Positions 46,035 to 54,962 are shown, numbered from the stretch's first letter. The stretch is DNA of 64,000 bases from G963668605 sp963668605 (GCA_963668605.1 OY764903.1:5952001-6016000); one strand, 5' to 3'. The notes: generated by a model not told the origin, from the sequence alone. A program made the numbers and translations.

Positions 46035-47586
46035 TACTCTGGTGCTTGGATATCGTCGAATGTTTCTGGAATTCAGGCCGCTTCTCCGGGAAATCGGAGC
46101 GGTAGTGGCCGCCGCGGCTCTCTTCGCGAGCCAAGGCGCAGCGCGCGATCAGGGTCGCGAGTTGGTGCATGTTGCGGACCTCGTGTTGCAGGCGGTCCGC
46201 GTCCGCGGAACTATGCAGTCCGACAGCGTCCAGGCGCTCGCAGGCGCGGCGCAGTCCGTCGCCCGTGCGTATGATGCCGCACTCCCGCCAGGCCAACTCG
46301 CGCACTTCGTCCTCGCCGATGGCGGGGAACAGCGTCTCCTCCGGCGGCGATCCATCGCGGACGGCGGCGCCGGCCGACTCACGCATTGCAACCGCGGCGC
46401 GGCGCCCGAAGACCACGCCTTCGAGTAACGAATTGCTCGCCAGCCGGTTTGCGCCGTGCACGCCTGTGCAGGCCACTTCCCCGGCCGCAAACAAACGCGG
46501 TAGACTCGTGCGCCCGTCGAGATCGGTGCGCACTCCGCCCATGGCGTAATGCGCAGCCGGATGCACCGGCGCGGGTTGCGTTTCCAGATTGATGCCGTAG
46601 CGCCTGCACGTCTCGAAGATGCGTGGGAATCGGCGCGCCACAAAACCGGGCGCGAGATGCGTAAGATCCAGAAAGACATGCGCTGCGCCGCTGCGCCGCA
46701 TCTCCTCCACCATGGCGCGGGAAACAACGTCGCGCGGCGCCAGCTCAGCCATCGGATGATAGCGCTGCATGAAGCGCTCGCCCGATGCGTCGCGCAATTT
46801 CGCGCCCTCGCCGCGCAACGCCTCGGAGAGCAAAAAGCGCGGCGCGCCCTCGACGTGCAGTGCCGTCGGATGGAACTGCACAAACTCGATATCGCCGATC
46901 GCCGCGCCGGCACGCCATGCGGTGGAGACGCCGTCGCCCGTGGCGACATCGGGATTCGTCGTTTCGCGATAGAGCCGGCCCAAGCCGCCAGTCGCCATCA
47001 ACACGGCGCTGGCGTGAATGTGTATCGCGCATTTCCGCGAGCGGTCGCAGGCTACCGCACCCGATACGATCCCATCGCTGAGCAGCAGGTCGGTGATCGC
47101 CGCAAAACTATGGAACTCGACATTCGGCAGCCCGGCCACCTGGTGATACAAGGCGCGCGCGATTTCGGAGCCTGTTGAATCGCCGTGTGCGTGCAGCACG
47201 CGGCTGCGCGAGTGTGCGCCCTCACGCGCAAACACCAGCTTGCCGTCCTCGCGATCGAACTCCGCGCCCCATCCGAGCAATTGCTCGATGGCACGCGGGC
47301 CTTCTCCCACCAGCGTCCGGACGGCGGCCGGATCGCACAATCCGTCTCCCGCCACAATGGTGTCGCGCTCATGCAACTCCACGGCATCGTCTTCGCCGAG
47401 TGCGGTAGCGATGCCTCCTTGTGCATATTCGGAAGAGGACTCTTTCAGGCTGTCCTTGGCGACTATCAGGACTCTCCCGGCGGGGGCCAACTCTATGGCC
47501 GCTCGCAAGCCGGCAACGCCAGCGCCCACCACCAGGAAGTCGTATTGGATGTGTTCAGAGTTCGACGTAACTCTATCATGGTACAA
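46015..47586 (-). CDS. nadB: L-aspartate oxidase
   Basis: A 523-aa FAD enzyme oxidising L-aspartate to iminoaspartate, the first step of NAD synthesis. The FAD loop is VVGAGVAGLRAAIEL, followed by SSEYAQGGIATAL, the substrate-site stretch FVQFHPTALHV, then AARDVVSRAMV-like APRDVVSRAM, and the C-terminal FAD-binding GVHGANRLASNSLLEGVVFG. No ATG precedes the FAD loop, so the start is TTG at 47586, only 7 bp from the divergent aroB start at 47594. nadA and nadC are not in the window. Confidence 0.92.
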   Translation of the reverse strand: MYHDRVTSNSEHIQYDFLVVGAGVAGLRAAIELAPAGRVLIVAKDSLKESSSEYAQGGIATALGEDDAVELHERDTIVAGDGLCDPAAVRTLVGEGPRAIEQLLGWGAEFDREDGKLVFAREGAHSRSRVLHAHGDSTGSEIARALYHQVAGLPNVEFHSFAAITDLLLSDGIVSGAVACDRSRKCAIHIHASAVLMATGGLGRLYRETTNPDVATGDGVSTAWRAGAAIGDIEFVQFHPTALHVEGAPRFLLSEALRGEGAKLRDASGERFMQRYHPMAELAPRDVVSRAMVEEMRRSGAAHVFLDLTHLAPGFVARRFPRIFETCRRYGINLETQPAPVHPAAHYAMGGVRTDLDGRTSLPRLFAAGEVACTGVHGANRLASNSLLEGVVFGRRAAVAMRESAGAAVRDGSPPEETLFPAIGEDEVRELAWRECGIIRTGDGLRRACERLDAVGLHSSADADRLQHEVRNMHQLATLIARCALAREESRGGHYRSDFPEKRPEFQKHSTISKHQSNDVQFT

Positions 47587-47593
47587 AATTTGT

Positions 47594-48667
47594 ATGCCTT
47601 CCTACTTTGTGGAAACGCCCAATCGCCGCTATTCCGCCATCGTCGAGCGTGGGCTTCTGGCCAAAATCGCATACTACATCCCGGAATCGGCGGACCAGGT
47701 TTTCATCGTCACGACCGCGGATGTGTGGGACTTGCACGGCGCGGCCTTTGAACGCGCGATGGCCGGACGCAAGCATCACGTGCTCTTTTTCCCGGGCGGC
47801 GAGGCACGCAAGCGGCTCACCGCAGTCGAGGCTCTCGCCGACCAGATGGTGGAGGCGGGCGCGGACCGCACCAGCATCGTGATCGGATTCGGCGGCGGCA
47901 TCGTCACCGACCTTGGCGGCTTTCTCGCCTCGACCTACATGCGCGGCATCCCGGTGATTCAGGTGCCGACCACGCTGCTGGCGCAGGTCGACGCCTCGAT
48001 CGGCGGCAAGACCGGTGTCAATCTAGTCTCGGGCAAGAATCTGGTGGGTGCATTCCATCAGCCGCTGGTGGTGCTGATCGATCCGGATGTGCTGCGCACG
48101 CTGCCGGAACGCGAATTCCGTGCGGGTCTTTATGAGGTAATCAAGTCTGGCGTGATCCGCAGTGCAGGGCTTTTCGACACACTGACGGAACGTTCGTCCG
48201 AAATTCTCGCCCGCGACCCGGACGTGGTCGAGCGCATCATCGCCGAGACCGTGCGCATCAAGGCGGAAGTTGTTTCGGCCGATGAGCGCGAGGGCAACGT
48301 GCGCCGCATCCTGAATTTCGGCCACACCATCGGCCATGCCTTGGAAGCGGAGACGGGCTATGCGCGTTTTCTGCACGGCGAAGCGGTGGCCTTCGGCATG
48401 GTCGCGGCGGTGCAGTTGGCCGTGCTGCTTAATTGCGTCGATGCCCAGGCGGCTTACGATATTTTCGCCACGATCCGCAAATACGGGCCGATCCCTTCGC
48501 TCGAAGACGTGACACCGGAGTCCCTCGTGGCGCGCCTGCGCAGCGATAAGAAGACCATTCGTGGCCGCGTGCATTTCGTCCTGCCCGAAAAAATCGGCGT
48601 CACGAAAATTGTCTCCGATGCGCCGGATGATCTTGTCTTTTCGGCGGTGAAAGCAGCGCTGGCATGA
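47594..48667 (+). CDS. aroB: 3-dehydroquinate synthase
   Basis: A 357-aa NAD- and metal-dependent enzyme making 3-dehydroquinate for aromatic amino acids. Motifs include GFGGGIVTDLGGFLAS, PTTLLAQVDASIGGKTGVNL, and the metal-site FGHTIGHALE with the downstream FLHGEAVAFGM. The frame is open for 118 codons upstream, but that stretch is the antisense of nadB, so the ATG at 47594 is the start. It overlaps the UbiE/MenG gene by 4 nt. Confidence 0.95.
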   Translation: MPSYFVETPNRRYSAIVERGLLAKIAYYIPESADQVFIVTTADVWDLHGAAFERAMAGRKHHVLFFPGGEARKRLTAVEALADQMVEAGADRTSIVIGFGGGIVTDLGGFLASTYMRGIPVIQVPTTLLAQVDASIGGKTGVNLVSGKNLVGAFHQPLVVLIDPDVLRTLPEREFRAGLYEVIKSGVIRSAGLFDTLTERSSEILARDPDVVERIIAETVRIKAEVVSADEREGNVRRILNFGHTIGHALEAETGYARFLHGEAVAFGMVAAVQLAVLLNCVDAQAAYDIFATIRKYGPIPSLEDVTPESLVARLRSDKKTIRGRVHFVLPEKIGVTKIVSDAPDDLVFSAVKAALA

Positions 48668-49404
48668 CGTCCGGCGAAGGCGCCTCGCCGCCGGGCGCAC
48701 ACAGTGAGGAGCAGGCGGCGCGCTACGTGCGCAGCATGTTTTCGCGAGTGACCGGCCGCTACGATCTGCTCAATCATCTGCTTTCGTTCCAGACCGACCG
48801 CTATTGGCGCAGCCGCACAGTCCGCAGGCTTCGGCCCATCCTCGCCCGCCCGGAGGCGCGCGTAGTGGATCTATGCTGCGGAACCGGCGATCTGCTATTA
48901 GCGCTGCAGACCGCGCATGCCGGCAGAGTGCTGGGCAGCGACTTCTGCCACCCGATGCTGACCGCGGCTGCCGCGAAAATCGCGAAACGGCAGGCGCGCT
49001 CCATGCTTTTTGAGGCGGACGCCCTGGCGCTGCCGCTGGCCGATGCTTCACTCGATCTGGCGACCGCCGCCTTTGGCTTTCGTAACCTGGCCAACTATAA
49101 GCGCGGACTGGACGAACTGGTGCGCGTCCTGCGGCCCGGCGGCGTCGCCGCGATTCTGGAGTTTTCGCGACCGCCCAATCCGGTCTTTTCCGCGCTTTAT
49201 GGTTTTTACTCCAAACGCGTACTGCCTCTCGTGGGCGGCCTGATCTCCGGCTCGCGCGACGCTTATACGTACCTGCCGGAGTCGGTGCGCAAATTCCCTG
49301 ATGCCGAAGAGTTGGCCGCACAGATGCGTGCGGCCGGCTTTACCAAAGTCGAATTCGAGCGCATGACGTTTGGAATAGTGGCTCTGCACATTGGCACCCG
49401 TTAA
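48664..49404 (+). CDS. menG: UbiE/MenG-type demethylmenaquinone methyltransferase
   Basis: A 246-aa SAM methyltransferase that completes menaquinone (or ubiquinone) synthesis. The family signature FSRVTGRYDLLNHLLSFQ..YWR is at the N-terminus, VVDLCCGTGDLLLAL forms the SAM loop, and FGFRNLANYKRGLDELVRVL with VLRPGG completes it. With complex I at the start of the window, a menaquinone respiratory chain is likely. It overlaps aroB by 4 nt; chorismate from the aro pathway feeds menaquinone, which fits the pairing. Confidence 0.9.
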   Translation: MTSGEGASPPGAHSEEQAARYVRSMFSRVTGRYDLLNHLLSFQTDRYWRSRTVRRLRPILARPEARVVDLCCGTGDLLLALQTAHAGRVLGSDFCHPMLTAAAAKIAKRQARSMLFEADALALPLADASLDLATAAFGFRNLANYKRGLDELVRVLRPGGVAAILEFSRPPNPVFSALYGFYSKRVLPLVGGLISGSRDAYTYLPESVRKFPDAEELAAQMRAAGFTKVEFERMTFGIVALHIGTR

Positions 49405-49416
49405 CGTTTTGGTTTA

Positions 49417-49568
49417 GCCTCCGGTCACTATCGTTCCCGGCACCGTCTGGCATTGTGGCGGGTGGATCGATTGCCGTCCGCGCCCGGCACCATTGAACGT
49501 ATACCACCATCGCAACCGGGCACAACGCATAACACCCAACGGTGCCGGGAACGACAGTGACCGGAGGC
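49417..49568. repeat. Palindromic repeat PR, copy 2
   Basis: Arms GCCTCCGGTCACTATCGTTC.. and ..GAACGACAGTGACCGGAGGC pair with each other and match copies 1 and 3. The interior (about 90 bp) is longer than in copy 1 and contains a second GGTGC-type inverted pair. The group II intron begins at the very next base. Confidence 0.8.
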
Positions 49569-51444
49569 GTGTGCCCAGCATGGGCAGAATCTAATTGGAT
49601 GAAAGGAGCCAATCGGAGCCGATGAAGGCAACCGTAGCGAAACGCAAGGCGTAGCCGCGAGGCGAAGCCGAAAGAAGCGCGTAGCAAACTCTCGACCGTA
49701 GGGACACGAACTGGCAGTGAGGCCGGGTGCGGGCGGCAAGCTGGCGCCAAACAGCGAAGCCCAAAGATCATCAAGACGCATCAGGTACAGCCAGTCGGCA
49801 CAAGGGGACAGATTCTGCACCTTACCTGGGGAGATCTCTTGCATGAGAGTGGAGGAGAAGTCAGCAGAGGCCGTAGTAGCGAAGAAGCCGTTGTAATGAC
49901 GGTGGAGCGAAGGGCCGAAGGACCAATGCATTGGAGCTAGAGGAGGAACTGGAGGCCGGCGCAATAAGCGAACTCGAATCGCGGGACGTCACAACTACGG
50001 TGGCGAGAGCCCGGGAGTGCTTTCGGATCAGGCGGTGCAGCCGCGGAAGTCTGAACGCGAGGAGACGATGCCGGAGCTCTGCGAACCTCTCGACGGAGAG
50101 CAATGTACGAGACGTTAATGGAAACAGCCGTACGGGACGAGAACTACGCGCAAGCGCTGGCGGCGGTGAAACGCAACCGGGGAGCGGCGGGTATCGATCG
50201 GATGACGACGGCGCAACTGGAATCGCATCTTCAGGCGAACTGGTGGATCCTCAAAGACAAACTTCTGAAGGGGACCTACGTTCCAAGTCCCGTGAGGCGT
50301 GTAGAGATACCGAAGCCAAGCGGGGGCACGCGGACACTGGGCATCCCGACGGTACAGGACCGGTTCATACAGCAGTTGTTATTGCAAGTGCTGACACCGG
50401 TCTTCGATCCGCAATTCAGCGGGCACAGTTACGGATTCCGGCCGGGGCGCAGCGCACAGGACGCCGTGCGAGCCGCACAGCAATATGCGCAGGGAGGGAA
50501 GGACTGGGTGGTGGATCTAGACATCGCCAAGTTCTTCGACCACGTCAATCACGACATCCTGATAGGCCGGATCGCGGAAGTGATCCGGGACAAACGGGTG
50601 TTGCAACTGATTGGGAAATACCTGCGGCGGGGAAGCATGGTGAACGGGGTGGTGACGAAAAGCGTGGAGGGAACGCCGCAAGGCGGACCGCTGTCTCCAT
50701 TGCTGGCCAACATCTACCTGGACGCGCTCGATAAGGAACTGGAGCGGAGGCAGCACAGCTTCTGCCGCTATGCCGATGACTGCAATATCTACGTAGGCAG
50801 TCAAGCGGCGGCGGAGCGAACGCTGGCTTCGATACAGGGCTGGATCGAGAAGCATCTGCGGTTGAAGGTGAATGCCGCCAAGAGCGGAACGGGGAGGGTT
50901 TGGGAACGTAAGTTCCTGGGCTTTCGACTGGACTGCAAGAAGCGGATCGGAATAGCACCGGAGAGTGTCGAACGATTCAAGGACCGGGTTCGCGAACTCT
51001 GGGATGCGCGGCGAAGTCGCAGCAGTAAACAACTGCGTGACGATTGGAACCGCTACGTGCGTGGCTGGTGGGGGTACTTCCGGCTGGTCGAAGCACGGAC
51101 CCGGATTCGCGACCTGGAAAGCTGGGTTCGACGGCACATTCGGAAGTGTTTCTGGTTGCGATGGCACGACACGCGGGGACGACTGCGAAAGTTACGGCAG
51201 CTTGGCATCACGCGGGACCGGCACTTAGGCGTGGTCGGCAGCAGTCGCGGAGCATGGGCGATGGCGGTGCATCCTGTAATCAACACCGCCATCAGCCACG
51301 CGAAACTGCGGAGATACGGCTTCTTGTTTCCAACCGATCTTGAGGCTCGTTAGATCGCCTTTGGTTCAACCGCCGGATGCGGAAAACCGCACGTCCGGTG
51401 GTGTGGGAGGGTGGCCGGGCGAAATCCCGGTCACTCCACCCGAT
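49569..51444 (+). mobile_element. Group II intron, class C-like
   Basis: The 5' end GTGTGCCCAGCATGGGC fits the GUGYG boundary and domain I start of group IIC introns. The encoded maturase is at 50103-51353. Domain V is at about 51369-51402: CGCCGGATGCGG, loop AAAA, CCGCACGTCCGG; its catalytic triad reads CGC, as in class C, rather than AGC. A domain VI-like hairpin follows (GGCCGGGCGAAATCCCGGTC region), and the intron ends ..CCACCCGAT at 51444. It is inserted immediately after the palindromic repeat, as class C introns use hairpins as targets. It appears full length. Confidence 0.82.
50103..51353 (+). CDS. ltrA: Group II intron-encoded reverse transcriptase/maturase
   Basis: A 416-aa reverse transcriptase-maturase. 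RT motifs run in order: RGAAGID (RT0/1), RRVEIPKPSGGTRTLGIPTV (2), YGFRPGRSAQDAV (2a), DWVVDLDIAKFFDHVNHD (3, catalytic Asp138), EGTPQGGPLSPLLANIYL (4), YADD at 223-226 (5), and the X/thumb domain (FLGFRLDCKK). No C-terminal HNH endonuclease is present and the protein ends FLFPTDLEAR, consistent with class C. The ATG follows GGAGAGCA in the intron. It is intact, so the element may still be mobile. Confidence 0.93.
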   Translation: MYETLMETAVRDENYAQALAAVKRNRGAAGIDRMTTAQLESHLQANWWILKDKLLKGTYVPSPVRRVEIPKPSGGTRTLGIPTVQDRFIQQLLLQVLTPVFDPQFSGHSYGFRPGRSAQDAVRAAQQYAQGGKDWVVDLDIAKFFDHVNHDILIGRIAEVIRDKRVLQLIGKYLRRGSMVNGVVTKSVEGTPQGGPLSPLLANIYLDALDKELERRQHSFCRYADDCNIYVGSQAAAERTLASIQGWIEKHLRLKVNAAKSGTGRVWERKFLGFRLDCKKRIGIAPESVERFKDRVRELWDARRSRSSKQLRDDWNRYVRGWWGYFRLVEARTRIRDLESWVRRHIRKCFWLRWHDTRGRLRKLRQLGITRDRHLGVVGSSRGAWAMAVHPVINTAISHAKLRRYGFLFPTDLEAR

Positions 51445-51462
51445 TGCGGTATCGCCGGGTTA

Positions 51463-52248
51463 CTAACGCGGTTGCAGCGGTGGCGCCGTCGACCCGCCCA
51501 GCCCCGCGTACGTATCCTTGATCGCCACCACCTTGTTGCCCTCAAACGTGACGAACGTGATTTTGCCGGGCGGCTGGCCGTAAATCCAATCTTCGAGATC
51601 GACGCCGTCTTTCGTCTCGCGAATCTTGTTGACGGGTCTCCCCAACGCCAGGATGATCTGTTCGCGATCCATGCCTTCGATGCCGCGTTTCTCTTTGATA
51701 GCGATCTTGATTGGCTCCGGCAACGTGTCGCCGTAATTCTCAGTCGAAGTGCGCCGTTCGAAGTCCATAATCGGCACAAGCATTTTCTTGATCTCGGCTG
51801 CCTTCAATGCGGGCGTCTTACCGTCGAACAGCAGCGCGATAGTAGTGCCGCCGGGCGCGTTGCTCTGCGTGTTTCCGATCGGCGCCGTGTTGCCGCCCAT
51901 GCCTACTTCGAGATGTTCATACCACTTGCGTCCGCCTTTGAAGCCGCCGTTGATTTCGAGAATCAGCTTGTCGTCTTCGATCGTCACCTTGGAGACCTGA
52001 ACCAGATCGCCGATGCGCGCCGCGGGGCCGTTCTTTGTGGCCATCTCGGCCCATTGTTTGTGGTCCCATTCGCCGCTCGCGCGCACCTGTAAAGCCTTCG
52101 GCGAGCGCGGCAACGGCACCTTCATCGTGGCGTACTCGGCCGTCAGCCCGCGCATGATCTCGATGCGCTCCTGCGTGGTGAGTTTTTCGGCCGGTGCGGG
52201 AGCGCACAGCGCCGCAAGAATCGTGAGCAACGTGGAGCCTCTGTTCAT
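51463..52248 (-). CDS. Exported protein with BamE/SmpA-like C-terminal domain
   Basis: A 261-aa protein with signal peptide MNRGSTLLTILAALCAPAPA. The middle (residues 25-190) is unrecognised; it includes WDHKQWAEMATKNGPAARIGD and a Gly-rich LEVGMGGNTAPIG. The last 65 residues have the SmpA/BamE pattern: GMDREQIILALGRPVNK, then DLEDWIYGQPPGKITFVTFEGNKVV, the usual alternation of helix, lG.P turn, W-Y strand and final strand. No lipobox is evident. It overlaps the CPBP protease by 4 nt. It may be an envelope-assembly helper. Confidence 0.68.
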   Translation of the reverse strand: MNRGSTLLTILAALCAPAPAEKLTTQERIEIMRGLTAEYATMKVPLPRSPKALQVRASGEWDHKQWAEMATKNGPAARIGDLVQVSKVTIEDDKLILEINGGFKGGRKWYEHLEVGMGGNTAPIGNTQSNAPGGTTIALLFDGKTPALKAAEIKKMLVPIMDFERRTSTENYGDTLPEPIKIAIKEKRGIEGMDREQIILALGRPVNKIRETKDGVDLEDWIYGQPPGKITFVTFEGNKVVAIKDTYAGLGGSTAPPLQPR

Positions 52249-53102
52249 TCCGTCTCCTCGTCATCGCGCAGCAGCCAGGCCTTTTGGTGGCGAATCGGCC
52301 CTTTCATCAAAAACCAGATCAGCGGGACCAGCACGATCGTCGTCAACACTCCGCCCTCCGGCCCGTAGTCGCCGCCGCTCCAGAGCGGACCGGCCGTCCA
52401 GCGCATTACATAGCCCGTCGCTCCCATTGTAAATCCGCTGAGGTTGACGCCGAACAACGGTAGCGTCCAGTTCCAACCGAAGTGGATGCCGACCGGCAGC
52501 CATAGGTCTCCGCTGCGCAGAAACGCCACGCCCAAAATGACGCCCCAAGCCACCGTGTTTACGATGCTCAGGGCCGTTGCACTGGTGTTGCCGGCATGAG
52601 CCATACCGAACACCACGCTGATCGGCAGGATTGTGGCATATGGCCCTAGCGAACCGACCAGAATCTGAAATCCATAGCCGCGGAACAGCATTTCCTCTCC
52701 GACCGCGCCGAAGAGCAGCACCATGGAAACAAACAGCAGCGTGGTCCAATCGAACGGGACGTTGGGGTTTGCTTCGAAATGCGCGGCCCGCACCAGTAGC
52801 GGTGGGACCAGTGCGAGCGCCGCCGCGCCAGCGCCGGCCGCGAGACCGAGCAAGAGATTAGTCCGCGCAGCGGGGTTCCATCCCAGGCCGATGTCGCTCA
52901 ACTGCCCGCGTTCCCACACTCGCAACGCGATGGTGTTGGTCACGGCAGCCGCGGCAAAGGTGCTCATTACGGCTCCCGCGAAATAGCCGGCCAGCGGAAC
53001 CAGCAGCGGCGCGAAGAGATACAACCCGGCCACTTCGAGAAAAGCGAAAACGCCCACGCGCAATATCAGGCCGGTCTTGGAGAGTTCGCGCGCGGAGTCC
53101 AT
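52245..53102 (-). CDS. CPBP-family (CAAX-type) intramembrane metalloprotease
   Basis: A 285-aa membrane protein with about seven helices. The catalytic motifs are GEEMLFRGYGF (EE at 136-137, Arg141), FGMAHAGN with His169, and GIHFGWNW with His207, all placed in membrane segments. The family includes prenyl-CAAX proteases and bacteriocin-immunity proteins; the substrate is unknown. It is separated by 3 nt from the GHMP kinase and overlaps the BamE-like gene by 4 nt, so the three form one operon. Confidence 0.87.
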   Translation of the reverse strand: MDSARELSKTGLILRVGVFAFLEVAGLYLFAPLLVPLAGYFAGAVMSTFAAAAVTNTIALRVWERGQLSDIGLGWNPAARTNLLLGLAAGAGAAALALVPPLLVRAAHFEANPNVPFDWTTLLFVSMVLLFGAVGEEMLFRGYGFQILVGSLGPYATILPISVVFGMAHAGNTSATALSIVNTVAWGVILGVAFLRSGDLWLPVGIHFGWNWTLPLFGVNLSGFTMGATGYVMRWTAGPLWSGGDYGPEGGVLTTIVLVPLIWFLMKGPIRHQKAWLLRDDEETE

Positions 53103-53105
53103 GGC

Positions 53106-54122
53106 TCAGGCCTGTTTCTTTTCCACCTTGACGCTGACGCCGCGCGGGGCGACGCGGACGTCCAGCACTTCCACGCCCTCCGCGGCGATCACGCTTTGCA
53201 CGCGCTTCTTCGCGCCGCGATCCACCAGAAAGACGACACAACCGCCTCCGCCCGCACCGCACACCTTCGCGCCGCGTGCGCCGGCTTTACGCGTCGCTTC
53301 GATCAGCCGGTCGATCAGCGGCGTCGTGATGCCAGGCACGTTCGACTTGCGATGGGACCACTCTTCGCGCAATAGGCGTGCGGCCGCGTTCCAGTCGGCC
53401 TGCTCCACCGCCGCGCGCATCCCGTTAGCAATGGCGGCGATCTTGTCGAAGTTGCGGTGGACGGCCTTGTCGCCGTCGATGTGCGCCTTGATGACTTCCC
53501 AATTGTTTATGCCGGAGTTGCGCGGTTCGCCAGTGTAGGCCAGCACGATGCGCTCGTTGAAGTCGTCCAGGTCGACCGGGATCTGCTTGCGCACGATGCC
53601 GGCGGGTCCGGTCTCAATGGCGCTGACGCCGCCGTACATGGCCGGATAGTAGTCCTGGCAGCCCGTCGGAACGCGTATGCATTGCGCCTCCACGTTCTGG
53701 CAGATTTCGCGGATTTTTTCGATGCTGTAGCGCGCGCCCGTAAACTTGTTTAGCGCGCTCGCGGTCGTGATCATCAGCGAAGAGGAGCCCGAGATGCCCG
53801 CACCGGCCGGCGCCTCCGAGTGCGTTTCGAGTTCGAGGCCCAGTGCGGGCCGGAAGAATCGCAACAGATAGGCAGCCAGCGGCAACTTGTACTTCTTCGC
53901 CGCCAGGAGCGCGTCGAGATTCTCGAACGCCTCTCCGTCCTTCAGGTCGCGGGAACGCAGCACGATGCGCTGGTCTGTACGCGATTCGAGCACGCAGGAC
54001 GTGTAGCGATCCACCGCGAAATTCACCGTGACAGGGTTCTGGTGGAATAGGTACAGTGGCCAAATATCCAGCGTGCCACCCGCCATATCGACGCGGCAGG
54101 GCGACTTCGATGTGATTTTCAT
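53106..54122 (-). CDS. GHMP-family sugar kinase (heptose-7-phosphate kinase-like)
   Basis: A 338-aa kinase. The N-terminus KITSKSPCRVDMAGGTLDIW is the GHMP substrate strand, with EAPAGAGISGSSSLMITTAS as the phosphate-binding loop (PxxxGxGSS) and KVCGAGGGGCVVFLVD as motif 3. The closest functional relatives are D-glycero-D-manno-heptose-7-phosphate kinases and related sugar kinases, but the substrate is not decided here. The ATG at 54122 is preferred; a TTG two codons upstream is possible. First gene of the GHMP-CPBP-BamE-like operon. Confidence 0.78.
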   Translation of the reverse strand: MKITSKSPCRVDMAGGTLDIWPLYLFHQNPVTVNFAVDRYTSCVLESRTDQRIVLRSRDLKDGEAFENLDALLAAKKYKLPLAAYLLRFFRPALGLELETHSEAPAGAGISGSSSLMITTASALNKFTGARYSIEKIREICQNVEAQCIRVPTGCQDYYPAMYGGVSAIETGPAGIVRKQIPVDLDDFNERIVLAYTGEPRNSGINNWEVIKAHIDGDKAVHRNFDKIAAIANGMRAAVEQADWNAAARLLREEWSHRKSNVPGITTPLIDRLIEATRKAGARGAKVCGAGGGGCVVFLVDRGAKKRVQSVIAAEGVEVLDVRVAPRGVSVKVEKKQA

Positions 54123-54151
54123 AGGCAATCCCGAATATAGCGCAGTCGCTG

Positions 54152-54177
54152 TTCGATATAGAATTTCGATATAGAAT
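54152..54177. repeat. Tandem 13-bp repeat upstream of the RraA-like gene
   Basis: TTCGATATAGAAT occurs twice in direct succession in the 80-bp divergent gap between the GHMP kinase and RraA-like genes. Each copy contains a TATAGA-like -10 hexamer. It could be a duplicated promoter element or a pair of regulator half-sites. Confidence 0.6.
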
Positions 54178-54202
54178 TAAGTTCGGAACGGAGCGATCCC
54201 CT

Positions 54203-54949
54203 ATGAAAACCAGAGCCATCCTGTTGTCCTCAACCGTCGCCGCCGCGGCCATCCTTGTTGCCGGCTTCCAGGCCGCGCCCCAGATGAAAACGTCCGCGGA
54301 TCCGGTTGTCGCTGGCTTTCAGAAGACCACGGAATCGTCGGCTGCCGATGCCGTCGACCAGATTACTGGCCGGCGCGGTTTCCTATCCCACCAGATGCGC
54401 CCCCGCGTCCCCGGCCGCATTGTCGGCAGGGCCGTGACGGCCATTCTTCGCGAGACATCGCCGGATAAAGCCACGCCGGCTTTGAGCGCGAAACACTCGG
54501 TCGCAATGATCGACAACGCGCAACCCGGCGAGGTTGGCGTGATCGTGGTCGAAAATGGACTCGATGTCGCCGGCATTGGCGGCCTGATGGCAACTACCGC
54601 GAAGGCGCGCGGACTGGCCGGCGTGATCGTGGACGGCGGCGCGCGCGACATCGGCGAGATTCGCCAATTGGGTTTGCCGCTTTACTCCAGCAGCGTGATT
54701 CCGTCGTCGAGCGTCGGCCGCTGGGCGAGCGTCGCCAACAACGTCCCGGTGCAATGCGCCGGCGTCATGGTTAGGCCGGGCGACATCATCATTGCAGGCG
54801 AGGACGGCGTGACCGTGGTGCCGAAAGAAAAAGAAGCCGACGTGCTCAAGCGCGCGCTTGAGATCGACGCCCGCGAAAGTAAGATGCTTCCGATGATCCG
54901 GCAGTACAAATCGCTCAGCAAGGTGGTCGAACTGTTCAACCGGATCTGA
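54203..54949 (+). CDS. RraA-family protein with predicted signal peptide
   Basis: A 248-aa protein of the RraA/HMG-aldolase-like fold. The family core is GGLMATTAKARGLAGVIVDGGARD, then RPGDIIIAGEDGVTVVP. RraA-type members include regulators of RNase E and 4-hydroxy-4-methyl-2-oxoglutarate aldolases. Here the start MKTRAILLSSTVAAAAILVAG is a signal peptide, so the protein should be exported, which is unusual. The aldolase Arg/Asp pair is present in GGARD. Function is undecided between a periplasmic aldolase and a structural relative. Confidence 0.75.
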   Translation: MKTRAILLSSTVAAAAILVAGFQAAPQMKTSADPVVAGFQKTTESSAADAVDQITGRRGFLSHQMRPRVPGRIVGRAVTAILRETSPDKATPALSAKHSVAMIDNAQPGEVGVIVVENGLDVAGIGGLMATTAKARGLAGVIVDGGARDIGEIRQLGLPLYSSSVIPSSSVGRWASVANNVPVQCAGVMVRPGDIIIAGEDGVTVVPKEKEADVLKRALEIDARESKMLPMIRQYKSLSKVVELFNRI

Positions 54950-54962
54950 ACCGCCGCCGGTT

